Shown: piece by piece, positions 51,256 through 58,186 of the stretch
Layout of the letters: every line of letters begins with the position of its first letter
Position numbering within the stretch: position 1 is the stretch's first letter
DNA from: [Mycobacterium] fortunisiensis
GTDB lineage: Bacteria; Actinomycetota; Actinomycetes; Mycobacteriales; Mycobacteriaceae
Assembly (NCBI RefSeq): GCF_019050325.1
Contig: NZ_VOMB01000027.1
Coordinates: 186,001 to 250,000 of the forward strand
DNA length: 64,000 nt
Reading direction: 5' to 3'
Program-made: the position numbers and the translations under genes
Notes under the pieces: generated by a model
What the model saw: only the letters and a program-made list of their open reading frames with translations
Databases searched by the model: none
Told to the model about the DNA's origin: nothing

Positions 51256-52505
51256 GGCTCAAGCACTTCCGTTCTGACGAAGGGAACCAGCGCGTCCGGT
51301 ACGCGCACACTACCGTCGGGCTGCTGATGGTTTTCCAGGATCGCCACCAACCAGCGGGTGGTGGCCAACGTGCCGTTGAGCGTAGCCGCGATCTGCGGCT
51401 TTCCGTTCTCGTCCCGGTAGCGGGTGGACAACCGCCGAGCCTGGAACGTCGTGCAGTTCGAGGTGGAGGTCAGCTCCCGGTAGGTCTGCTGGGTGGGTAC
51501 CCACGCCTCGCAGTCGTACTTGCGCGCCGCCGAGGAGCCCAGATCGCCTGCGGCGACATCGATCACCCGGTAGGGCACGTCGATGGCCGCCAGCATCTGG
51601 CGCTGCCAGCCCAGCAGCTTCTGGTGCTCGGCCTCGGCATCCTCGGGCTTGCAGTAGACGAATCCCTCTACCTTGTCGAACTGGTGCACCCGGATGATGC
51701 CGCGAGTGTCCTTGCCGTAGCTGCCGGCCTCGCGCCGGAAACACGACGACCACCCGGCGTACCGGCGCGGCCCGCCGGACAGATCCAGGATCTCGTTGGC
51801 GTGATAGCCGGCCAGCGGCACCTCCGAGGTGCCGACCAGGTACATGTCGTCAGCCTCAAGGTGATAGATCTCGTCGGCGTGTGCACCGAGAAATCCGGTG
51901 CCCGCCATGACGTCCGGGCGCACCAGCACCGGCGGGATCATCAGCGTGAAGCCGTTCTCCACGGCCACCTGGGTGGCCAGCTGCAGCAGACCCAGTTGCA
52001 GCAGCGCACCGGCGCCGGTCAGGAAGTAGAACCGCGAACCCGACACCTTGGCGCCGCGTTCCATGTCGATCAGCCCGAGCGCCTCGCCCAGCTCCAGGTG
52101 GTCTTTCGGGTTGTCGATGGCCCGGGGCTCACCGACCGTTTCGAGGACCACGAAATCGTCCTCGCCGCCGGCCGGAACTCCTTCGATGATCACGTTGCCG
52201 ATCGCCATGTGCGCGGCGGTGAAGGCGCTCTCGGCTTCGGTCTGGGCGGCCTCGGCCGCTTTGACCTGCTCGGCCAGGTCCTTGGCCCGCTGCAGCAGGG
52301 CCGGGCGTTCCTCGGGTGTCGCCTTGCCGACGAGCTTGCTCGCGGCCTTCTGCTCGGCGCGCAGATTGTCGGCTGCCGAGATCGCGGTGCGGCGCGCCGT
52401 GTCGGACTCCAGCAGCGCGTCGACGCGCCCCGGGTCCTCCCCGCGAGCCCGTTGCGACGCGCGGACGAGGTCGGGATTCTCCCGCAGCAACTTGAGGTCG
52501 ATCAC
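51252..52505 (-). CDS. serS: seryl-tRNA synthetase
   Basis: 417 residues. N-terminal coiled-coil arm (about 30-105, charged Ala/Glu/Lys heptads) that binds the long variable arm of tRNA-Ser, then the class II core with motif 2 SSCFRREAGSYGKDTRG and motif 3 NGTLATTRWLVAILENHQ. Normal length. GTG or ATG choice: the frame begins ATG at 52505 (MIDLKLLRENPDLVR), which matches the family start exactly. Divergent from the septum-formation-type gene. Confidence 0.97.
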   Translation of the reverse strand: MIDLKLLRENPDLVRASQRARGEDPGRVDALLESDTARRTAISAADNLRAEQKAASKLVGKATPEERPALLQRAKDLAEQVKAAEAAQTEAESAFTAAHMAIGNVIIEGVPAGGEDDFVVLETVGEPRAIDNPKDHLELGEALGLIDMERGAKVSGSRFYFLTGAGALLQLGLLQLATQVAVENGFTLMIPPVLVRPDVMAGTGFLGAHADEIYHLEADDMYLVGTSEVPLAGYHANEILDLSGGPRRYAGWSSCFRREAGSYGKDTRGIIRVHQFDKVEGFVYCKPEDAEAEHQKLLGWQRQMLAAIDVPYRVIDVAAGDLGSSAARKYDCEAWVPTQQTYRELTSTSNCTTFQARRLSTRYRDENGKPQIAATLNGTLATTRWLVAILENHQQPDGSVRVPDALVPFVRTEVLEP

Positions 52506-52559
52506 GGCGCAACCCTACTTTTCGGAATGCGGCGACGTACATCTGAGGTCGTCGGATGA

Positions 52560-52572
52560 GGTGACCGTCACC
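52560..52572. promoter_or_regulatory. 13-bp palindrome GGTGACCGTCACC in the serS upstream region
   Basis: Perfect palindrome around a central C, 55 bp before serS on the minus strand and 91 bp before the divergent gene. Possible operator; unassigned. Confidence 0.35.
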
Positions 52573-52625
52573 GCGACAGCGTTCGTCATCGAGTAGAACC
52601 ACGCAACATTACAACCGCATCACTT

Positions 52626-52652
52626 GTCACAGCGGCTGACACGCCTGTCACA
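52626..52652 (+). promoter_or_regulatory. GTCACA repeats (MtrA-box-like) before the septum-formation-type gene
   Basis: GTCACAGCG (52626-52634), GACACG (52638-52643) and GTCACA (52647-52652) lie directly upstream of the GGAGGG ribosome site. GTCACAGCG equals the repeat reported for M. tuberculosis MtrA sites as I remember it. MtrA control would fit a cell-division gene. Confidence 0.45.
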
Positions 52653-52662
52653 ATGGAGGGCG

Positions 52663-54102
52663 ATGTTGGAAGCACCCGAGCACAGCGACGAGCCCCCGGA
52701 ACTGCTCACCCAACCGGTCGACGAGCAACCCGCGCCGGAACGGTGGTGGCAGAGCCTGGCCGCCGCGTCGACGCGGCGGGCGCTGCTGCTCACCGCGCTG
52801 GGCGCGCTGCTGATCGCCGGCCTGATCACGGCGCTGCCCCGCAGCGAGGGGGCCAGCTCCGTACCGGGTGCAATCGCACTGGGCCCGCGCGGCAACGACA
52901 CCTTCAATCACGTCAAGGGCGGCGACTGCCTGAACTGGCCCGGCCGCAACCCGGACGCGGCACACATCGTGGACTGCAAGGACAACCACCGCTTCGAGGT
53001 GGCCAAGGCAGTGGACATGCGCACGTTCCCGGGCAGCGAATACGGCCCCGGGGCGCCGCCCCCGACGGTGGACCGGATCAAGCAGATCAGCCAGGAGCAG
53101 TGCACCCCGTCGGTGCGCAACTACCTGGGGCCGCGCTATGACCCCAACGGCAAGTTCACCATCGGTCTGCTGTGGTCCGGGGAGAAGGCCTGGAAGCAGT
53201 CCGGTGAGCGGCGGATGCTGTGCGGCCTGCAGCTGCTCGGCCCCGGCGACAGCCAATTGGAGGCCGCCGGCCGGGTGGCCGACATCGACCAGTCGAAGGT
53301 CTGGGCCGCCGGTACCTGCCTGGGTATCGACCCGGCCACCAATCAGCCCACCGACGTCCCGGTGGATTGTGCCGCGCCGCACGCCATGGAGGTGACCGGT
53401 GCGGTCAACCTCGCCGAGAAGTTCCCCGGCGGGCTGCCACCCGAAGCCGATCAGGACAGCTTCATCAAGGATGCCTGCACCGCACAGACCGATGACTATC
53501 TGGCGCCGGTGCAGTTGCGCACCACCACCCTGGCGCTGAGCTACAGCACGATCTCACTGCCCAGCTGGTCGGCCGGCAGTCGCCAGGTGTCGTGCAGCAT
53601 CGGCGCCACCCTGGGCAACGGCGGCTGGTCCACCCTGGTCAACAGCGCCAAGGGCGAGCTCCTGATCAACGGACAGCCCCCGGTCGCACCGCCGGACATC
53701 CCGGAGGAGCGGCTCAACATGGACCCGATCCCGATGCCGGATGTCGACGACAGCTCGTCGTCGGGGTCGCCGGGCTCGTCCGGGTCCTCCGGTTCGTCGG
53801 GGTCCGGTTCGTCGGGCTCCTCTGGCTCGGGGTCGTCGGGCTCATCCGGGTCCTCCGGTTCGAGTTCGTCGGGCTCATCCGGGTCGTCGGGCTCGTCGTC
53901 GAGCAGCCAGCAGACCCAGAGCCAGCACGTCCCGCAGCAGCAACAGCAGCAGGCCGCCACGGCCGCCCCGGCACCGGAGCAGGCCGGTGACAACCCGGCG
54001 CCGCCGGCACCGGAGGCTCCCGCGCCCGCCCCTGAGGGAGATGCGGCACCGCCCGCCGGCCCGCCGCCGGGTGAGCCGGTCCCCGCGCCGCCGGGACCCT
54101 GA
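52663..54102 (+). CDS. septum-formation domain membrane protein (Rv3835 orthologue)
   Basis: 479 residues from ATG 52663, just behind GGAGGG. Cytosolic N-terminus (about 1-40), one membrane helix about 42-62, an extracytoplasmic part with two related Septum_form-type modules holding paired cysteines (GGDCLNW...VDCKDNHRFEV and GTCLGID...VDCAAPHAMEV), then a 52-codon Ser/Gly tract (53752-53907), a Gln stretch and a Pro/Ala/Glu tail. Role likely in envelope or division site; not proven. The low-complexity tail seems absent or shorter in M. tuberculosis. Confidence 0.8.
   Translation: MLEAPEHSDEPPELLTQPVDEQPAPERWWQSLAAASTRRALLLTALGALLIAGLITALPRSEGASSVPGAIALGPRGNDTFNHVKGGDCLNWPGRNPDAAHIVDCKDNHRFEVAKAVDMRTFPGSEYGPGAPPPTVDRIKQISQEQCTPSVRNYLGPRYDPNGKFTIGLLWSGEKAWKQSGERRMLCGLQLLGPGDSQLEAAGRVADIDQSKVWAAGTCLGIDPATNQPTDVPVDCAAPHAMEVTGAVNLAEKFPGGLPPEADQDSFIKDACTAQTDDYLAPVQLRTTTLALSYSTISLPSWSAGSRQVSCSIGATLGNGGWSTLVNSAKGELLINGQPPVAPPDIPEERLNMDPIPMPDVDDSSSSGSPGSSGSSGSSGSGSSGSSGSGSSGSSGSSGSSSSGSSGSSGSSSSSQQTQSQHVPQQQQQQAATAAPAPEQAGDNPAPPAPEAPAPAPEGDAAPPAGPPPGEPVPAPPGP
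53752..53907 (+). repeat. Ser/Gly low-complexity coding repeat
   Basis: About 52 codons of Ser and Gly with one Pro, built from irregular TCG-TCG-GGC-TCG and TCC-GGG-TCC units. Flexible linker in the extracytoplasmic tail; likely variable in length between strains. Confidence 0.8.
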
Positions 54103-54105
54103 GCC

Positions 54106-54456
54106 GTGCCGGTGCGGATGAGCTCGCAGCGATTCGACGAGCTGGTGTCCGACGCGCTCGATCTGATCCCGCCGCAGCTGGCCGCCGCGATCGACAACGT
54201 GGTGATCCTGGTGGAAGACCGCGATCCCGACGAGCCCGAGATCCTCGGCCTGTACCGGGGCGTGGCGCTGACCGAGCGTGACTCCTGGTATGCCGGTTCG
54301 CTACCGGACACCATCACGATCTACCGCGGTGCGCTGCTGGACTTCTGCGACAGCGAGGCCGGTGTGGTCGACGAGGTGGCGATCACGGTGATCCATGAGA
54401 TTGCGCATCATTTCGGGATCGATGACGAGCGGCTCCACGAATTGGGGTGGGGTTAG
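54106..54456 (+). CDS. zincin-like metallopeptidase family protein (Rv3836 orthologue)
   Basis: 116 residues with HEIAHHFGIDDERLHELGW near the C-terminus: a HEXXH zinc motif plus a third ligand (Glu or His) downstream, as in the minimal gluzincin-like DUF1025/COG3824 group. Cytosolic, no signal. GTG at 54106, 3 bp after the preceding gene; an ATG at 54118 is the alternative. Probably a peptidase, substrate unknown. Confidence 0.8.
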   Translation: MPVRMSSQRFDELVSDALDLIPPQLAAAIDNVVILVEDRDPDEPEILGLYRGVALTERDSWYAGSLPDTITIYRGALLDFCDSEAGVVDEVAITVIHEIAHHFGIDDERLHELGWG

Positions 54457-54510
54457 CAGGCCGGGCGCGGCAACCGCAGATTGTCGGCCGGCAGTGCTAT
54501 CAACGGGACT

Positions 54511-54711
54511 ATGACGATCCAGTGCCGGGAGTGCGCAGCCGGGCTGGAGCATTGCCACGGCACCCTGATTCACCACGTCCGGTACCGCACGGAATGCACT
54601 GACGACGGCTGCACCACCACCGAAGTTGCGCATACCTTCAGCCTCGACTGCGAGTCGGTGGGCTGTCCCTGCGGACGTGACGTCGCGCTCGAGGTCCGGC
54701 GCTACGGCTAA
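54511..54711 (+). CDS. small Cys/His-rich protein, probable zinc binder
   Basis: 66 residues starting MTIQCRECAAGLEHCHG, with eight Cys and four His in spaced pairs (CREC, HCH, LIHHV, CTDDGC, CESVGCPCG). The composition suggests one or two structural zinc sites. No known domain recognised. The ATG at 54511 is chosen because the cysteine pattern starts directly after it. Its TAA overlaps the TAG of the convergent phosphatase gene. Confidence 0.6.
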   Translation: MTIQCRECAAGLEHCHGTLIHHVRYRTECTDDGCTTTEVAHTFSLDCESVGCPCGRDVALEVRRYG

Positions 54712-55397
54712 CCCATCGGGTCGGTCTCGGAGGTCACTGCGTCGGCCACCGGCGTCGCCTCGGGCTCCGGGTAGAACGGCGGGGTCAGCGTCGCCCATTG
54801 CACGCAACTCCACCGCCCCTCGGTGATCGGTGCGAGCACCACCGATTCGGTGTTGCCCAGATGGTGGTCGAGGGCGAAGCTGCCGTCCACGCCGGCCAGC
54901 ACGGCGGCCACCAACCGGATGGCCGCGCCGTGGCTGACCAGCACGATGTCGCTGTTGAAATCGTGGTCGTCGAGGTAGCGCAGCCGAAGTTCGGTGAGCA
55001 CCGGCACGTAGCGGGCCAGCACCGCCTCGGCGCTCTCGCCGCCGGGCATCGGCACGTCGAGTTCACCCTCGTGCCAGCGTTGGTAGATGCGGTTGAACTC
55101 GGCGACGGCCGCGTCGTCGCTGCGGTCTTCCAACTCGCCGACCTGAACCTCGTGCACGCCTTCGAATTCGAAGGGGGCGAGACCGGTTTCCATGCCGATG
55201 CCGGTGGCGGTCTGGGCGGCTCGGCGGGCCACCGAGTGGGCCAGGATCGACGGGCGCTGTCCGAGCGAGCCGGCGAACCGTCGGGCCTGCTCGTGGCCGA
55301 GGTCGGTCAGCTCGGCACCGGGCGGCACGGTGTCGAGCCGTCGGGCGACGTTGCCGTGCGACTGCCCGTGCCGGACGAGAATCAACCGTCCGCTCAT
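54708..55397 (-). CDS. histidine phosphatase / phosphoglycerate mutase-like protein (Rv3837c orthologue)
   Basis: 229 residues. Phospho-histidine motif LILVRHGQSHGN at the N-terminus and the second His in VLVSHGAAIRLVAAV. Family members dephosphorylate sugars, nucleotides or lipids; in M. tuberculosis a glycerol-3-phosphate phosphatase role was proposed for a related protein, so substrate remains open. ATG at 55397 overlaps pheA by 4 bp. Long upstream open frame lacks similarity. Confidence 0.85.
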   Translation of the reverse strand: MSGRLILVRHGQSHGNVARRLDTVPPGAELTDLGHEQARRFAGSLGQRPSILAHSVARRAAQTATGIGMETGLAPFEFEGVHEVQVGELEDRSDDAAVAEFNRIYQRWHEGELDVPMPGGESAEAVLARYVPVLTELRLRYLDDHDFNSDIVLVSHGAAIRLVAAVLAGVDGSFALDHHLGNTESVVLAPITEGRWSCVQWATLTPPFYPEPEATPVADAVTSETDPMG

Positions 55398-56335
55398 GAG
55401 CCGTCGTCTCCGGCACGCAAACCGGCCAACCACTGCGCGGCCTCGTCCAAACGCGGCGGGGATGCGCCCGCGCTCGTTCCGGTCGGCCAGGAACCCAGAT
55501 ATCGCACATCGGTACAACGTCGGTAGAGCGCTTTGAGTGCCTCGGCGACCGAATCGTCGTCGATGTGGCCCACGCAGTCCAGGAAGAACATGTAGGTACC
55601 GAGTTCGGTGCGGGTGGGCCTGGATTCGATACGGGTCAGATCGATGTCGCGGATCGCGAACTCGGTCATCGCCGTGACGAGCGCACCGGGGGTGTTGTGC
55701 AGGCGCAGCACCACCGACGTGCGGTCGGCTCCGGTGGCCGCCGGCGGTGCGCCGGGCGGACCGACGAGGACGAAGCGGGTGCGGGCGTTGGCCTCGTCCA
55801 CCACGTCGGCGGCCAGGATGTCCAGGCCGCAACGCTCGGCGGCCAGCCGTGTGCTCACCCCGGCATCGGCGCGGCCCTCGGCGACCTCGTGGGCGGCCGC
55901 GGCGTTGGAGGTGGCCGGCACGACGGCGGCGTCGGGCAGGTGGGCGGCCAGCCAGTGGCGGACCTGTGCGGTGGCGACGGGGAAGGACGCCACCGTCTGA
56001 ACCGGGCCGTGGTGGCCGGGTCTGGTCACGATGGTGAACGCCACGTCGAGGGTCAGTTCGGCGTAGATCTGCAGTGGTTTCCCCACTGCCAGACCGTCCA
56101 GGGTGGGCAGTATCGACCCTTCGATCGAGTTCTCGATCGGCACACAGGCGTAATCGGCTCGGCCATCGCGCACGGCGTCGAGGGAACCGGGAGTGCTGTC
56201 GGCCAGGACCGGGGTGAAGCCGGGCGCGCGGTCGTCGGCCGAGGACAGGCCGGGCACCAACCCGTGGGCCACCATCTGCAGTAATGCCACTTCGGTGAAA
56301 GTCCCCTCGGGCCCGAGGTAGGCGATGCGCGGCAC
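55394..56335 (-). CDS. pheA: prephenate dehydratase
   Basis: 313 residues. Catalytic prephenate dehydratase domain 1-185 (YLGPEGTFTEVALL at the start, and the Thr-Arg-Phe motif in ANARTRFVLVG), followed by an ACT regulatory domain about 200-280 with NTPGALVTAM and IESRPTRTELGTYMFF, which binds phenylalanine. Makes phenylpyruvate from prephenate. No chorismate mutase domain. GTG start at 56335. First gene of a two-gene unit with the phosphatase. Confidence 0.95.
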   Translation of the reverse strand: MPRIAYLGPEGTFTEVALLQMVAHGLVPGLSSADDRAPGFTPVLADSTPGSLDAVRDGRADYACVPIENSIEGSILPTLDGLAVGKPLQIYAELTLDVAFTIVTRPGHHGPVQTVASFPVATAQVRHWLAAHLPDAAVVPATSNAAAAHEVAEGRADAGVSTRLAAERCGLDILAADVVDEANARTRFVLVGPPGAPPAATGADRTSVVLRLHNTPGALVTAMTEFAIRDIDLTRIESRPTRTELGTYMFFLDCVGHIDDDSVAEALKALYRRCTDVRYLGSWPTGTSAGASPPRLDEAAQWLAGLRAGDDGS

Positions 56336-56412
56336 GTGTCAACACTATCGGTTCGGCGTCGCGGCCCCGGGCGAAGTTTCCCCGAAAGCCTTGCCCGCGT
56401 CGCACCACCCAG

Positions 56413-56431
56413 TTAAGTTAGGCTTACCTCA
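56413..56431 (+). promoter_or_regulatory. IdeR box upstream of the DUF2470 gene
   Basis: TTAAGTTAGGCTTACCTCA matches the 19-bp IdeR consensus TTAGGTTAGGCTAACCTAA at 16 positions, 32 bp before the ATG at 56464. The M. tuberculosis orthologue Rv3839 belongs to the IdeR regulon, which agrees. It also lies 77 bp from the pheA start. Confidence 0.8.
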
Positions 56432-56463
56432 CCTCAGTATCACCTAGTTTTGAAGGCGGCGAG

Positions 56464-57258
56464 ATGGCGATAGCGACACCGACCACAGCTGAGCGGATCC
56501 GCAGCGCGTGCGCACGCGGCGGAGGCGCCATGATCGCTGTCGAAGGCATCGAACCGGTCGCTTCGCCCGTTCACCACCTGCTCGACGACGGCTCGTTCGC
56601 GATCACCGTCCCCGAGAACGGCCCGCTGGCCGGCATGACACTGGCCGCCGGTTCAGCCGGCGTGCAGGCCGTGCTGGAGATGACCGATTACGCCCCGCTG
56701 CCGCTGCGTGAGCCGGTGCGTTCGCTGGTCTGGATCCGCGGGCGTCTGCAGCACGTACCGTCCGCGGAGGTGGCCGCACTGCTCGATCTGGTCGCCACCG
56801 AGCACCCGAATCCGGCTCTGCTGCAGGTGAATTCCAAGCCCCAGCCGAACTCCGAGCACGACGAGGACAACTACACCCTGATGCGCCTGGAGATCGAATC
56901 GGTGGTGGTGGCCGATTCCACCGGCGCCGAGTCGGTGGCCCTCGGGATTCTGCTGCAGGCCCGGCCCGATCCGTTCTGCGCCATGGAATCCGGCTGGCTG
57001 CAGCACCTGGAGTCGTCCCACCGCGACGTGGTGGAACGCCTGGCCACCCGGCTGCCCATCACCCTGCGCCAAGGGCGGGTGCGCCCGCTGGGCCTGGACC
57101 GCTACGGCGTGCAACTGCGCGTCGAGAACGAAAACGGTGACCACGACGTGCGGCTGCCGTTCCCCAAACCGGTCGATGACGTCACCGGACTGAACCAGGC
57201 CATCCGGGTACTCATGGGCTGCCCGTTCCTCAACGGCCTACGCGCGCGGCAGATCTGA
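56464..57258 (+). CDS. DUF2470/FMN-binding split-barrel-like protein (Rv3839 orthologue)
   Basis: 264 residues. N-terminal part resembles the pyridoxamine-phosphate-oxidase split barrel, and the C-terminal segment (SGWLQHLESSHRDVVERLATRL to the end) fits DUF2470, a domain found in haem-utilisation proteins. Iron-dependent control by the IdeR box supports a role in iron or haem handling. GGCGGCGAG precedes the ATG. Ends in a long interrupted palindrome. Confidence 0.75.
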   Translation: MAIATPTTAERIRSACARGGGAMIAVEGIEPVASPVHHLLDDGSFAITVPENGPLAGMTLAAGSAGVQAVLEMTDYAPLPLREPVRSLVWIRGRLQHVPSAEVAALLDLVATEHPNPALLQVNSKPQPNSEHDEDNYTLMRLEIESVVVADSTGAESVALGILLQARPDPFCAMESGWLQHLESSHRDVVERLATRLPITLRQGRVRPLGLDRYGVQLRVENENGDHDVRLPFPKPVDDVTGLNQAIRVLMGCPFLNGLRARQI

Positions 57259-57282
57259 CCCGCACACCCGCCGATCACTCCC

Positions 57283-57345
57283 TCCGCCGAAATGGCATTC
57301 CAGCAGGGAAAGTGCGAGTGAGAACCTGCTGGAATGCGGTTTCGG
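57283..57345 (+). terminator. 23-nt interrupted palindrome 3' of the DUF2470 gene
   Basis: Arms 57283-57305 and 57323-57345 pair at 21 of 23 positions; the two mismatched bases lie after the outer 8 bp. Spacer 17 nt. Starts 24 bp after the stop. Same design as the elements at 4026 and 14653. Confidence 0.7.
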
Positions 57346-57383
57346 CGCATGGGGTGACAGCGGCCGCGGCGCCGTCGCACCGC

Positions 57384-57389
57384 TAACCT
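57384..57389 (+). promoter_or_regulatory. -10 element (TAACCT) for leaderless CPBP gene
   Basis: TAACCT ends 7 bp before the GTG at 57397; no ribosome site is seen, so a leaderless transcript is likely. Confidence 0.4.
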
Positions 57390-57396
57390 GACTTCG

Positions 57397-58161
57397 GTGT
57401 CCGAGCCCCACGCGCACCTCGATCCGCCGCGCCGCACACTCAAGATCGAGATCGCCGTCGTCCTGGCGGTCACCTTCGGGCTCAGCGCGTACACCGCGGG
57501 CCTGCGCCTGATCGAGGCGGTGCTGCTCGGCCTGTCCGGCCAGACCGTCGCACTCAACCCGAAGCGCTCCCCGTTTGACCTGATCGACCTCGGCCTGCAC
57601 CTGGCCGGCATCGTGCAACTTCTGGCCTGGGGCGCCCTGGCCCTGTATCTGTTGTGGCGCAGCGGATTCGGCCCGGCCGCGATTGGCCTGTCCCGCCCGC
57701 AGTGGCGCGCCGACGGACTGGGCGGGCTCGGCTTGGCACTGCTGATCGGCATTCCCGGCCTGGGCTTCTACCTGCTGGCCCGGGTGCTCGGGCTGAGCGC
57801 CGACGTGGAACCCGCCGAACTGTACGACACCTGGTGGCGCATACCGGTGCTGCTCGGCGTGGCGTTCGCCAACGGCTGGGCCGAAGAGATCATCGTGGTG
57901 GGGTTCCTGCTCACCCGGCTACGTCAGCTCGACGTCAGCCCCGGGCGGGCCCTGATCATCTCCAGCCTGCTGCGCGGCGCCTATCACCTGTATCAGGGCT
58001 ACAGCGCGGGGCTGGGCAATGTCGTGATGGGACTGGTGTTCGGCTACGCGTGGCAGCGCACCGGACGCCTGTGGCCCCTGATCATCGCGCACGGCCTGAT
58101 CGACGCAGTGGCGTTCGTCGGCTACGCGCTGCTCGCCGATCAGCTCAACTGGCTGCGATGA
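57397..58161 (+). CDS. CPBP (CAAX/bacteriocin-processing) family membrane protein
   Basis: 254 residues with about seven helices. The Abi/CPBP motifs are recognisable: motif 1 WAEEIIVVGFLLTRL, motif 2 LRGAYHLYQG and motif 3 IIAHGLIDAVAF. The usual motif 1 EExxxR has Val where Arg is expected, while the Glu pair and both His are kept, so activity may be retained or altered. Family members are intramembrane proteases or scaffold proteins. GTG start. 25 bp upstream of the LCP gene, likely cotranscribed. Confidence 0.78.
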   Translation: MSEPHAHLDPPRRTLKIEIAVVLAVTFGLSAYTAGLRLIEAVLLGLSGQTVALNPKRSPFDLIDLGLHLAGIVQLLAWGALALYLLWRSGFGPAAIGLSRPQWRADGLGGLGLALLIGIPGLGFYLLARVLGLSADVEPAELYDTWWRIPVLLGVAFANGWAEEIIVVGFLLTRLRQLDVSPGRALIISSLLRGAYHLYQGYSAGLGNVVMGLVFGYAWQRTGRLWPLIIAHGLIDAVAFVGYALLADQLNWLR

Positions 58162-58186
58162 AGCCGTCAGCACGTACATTTCTGCT

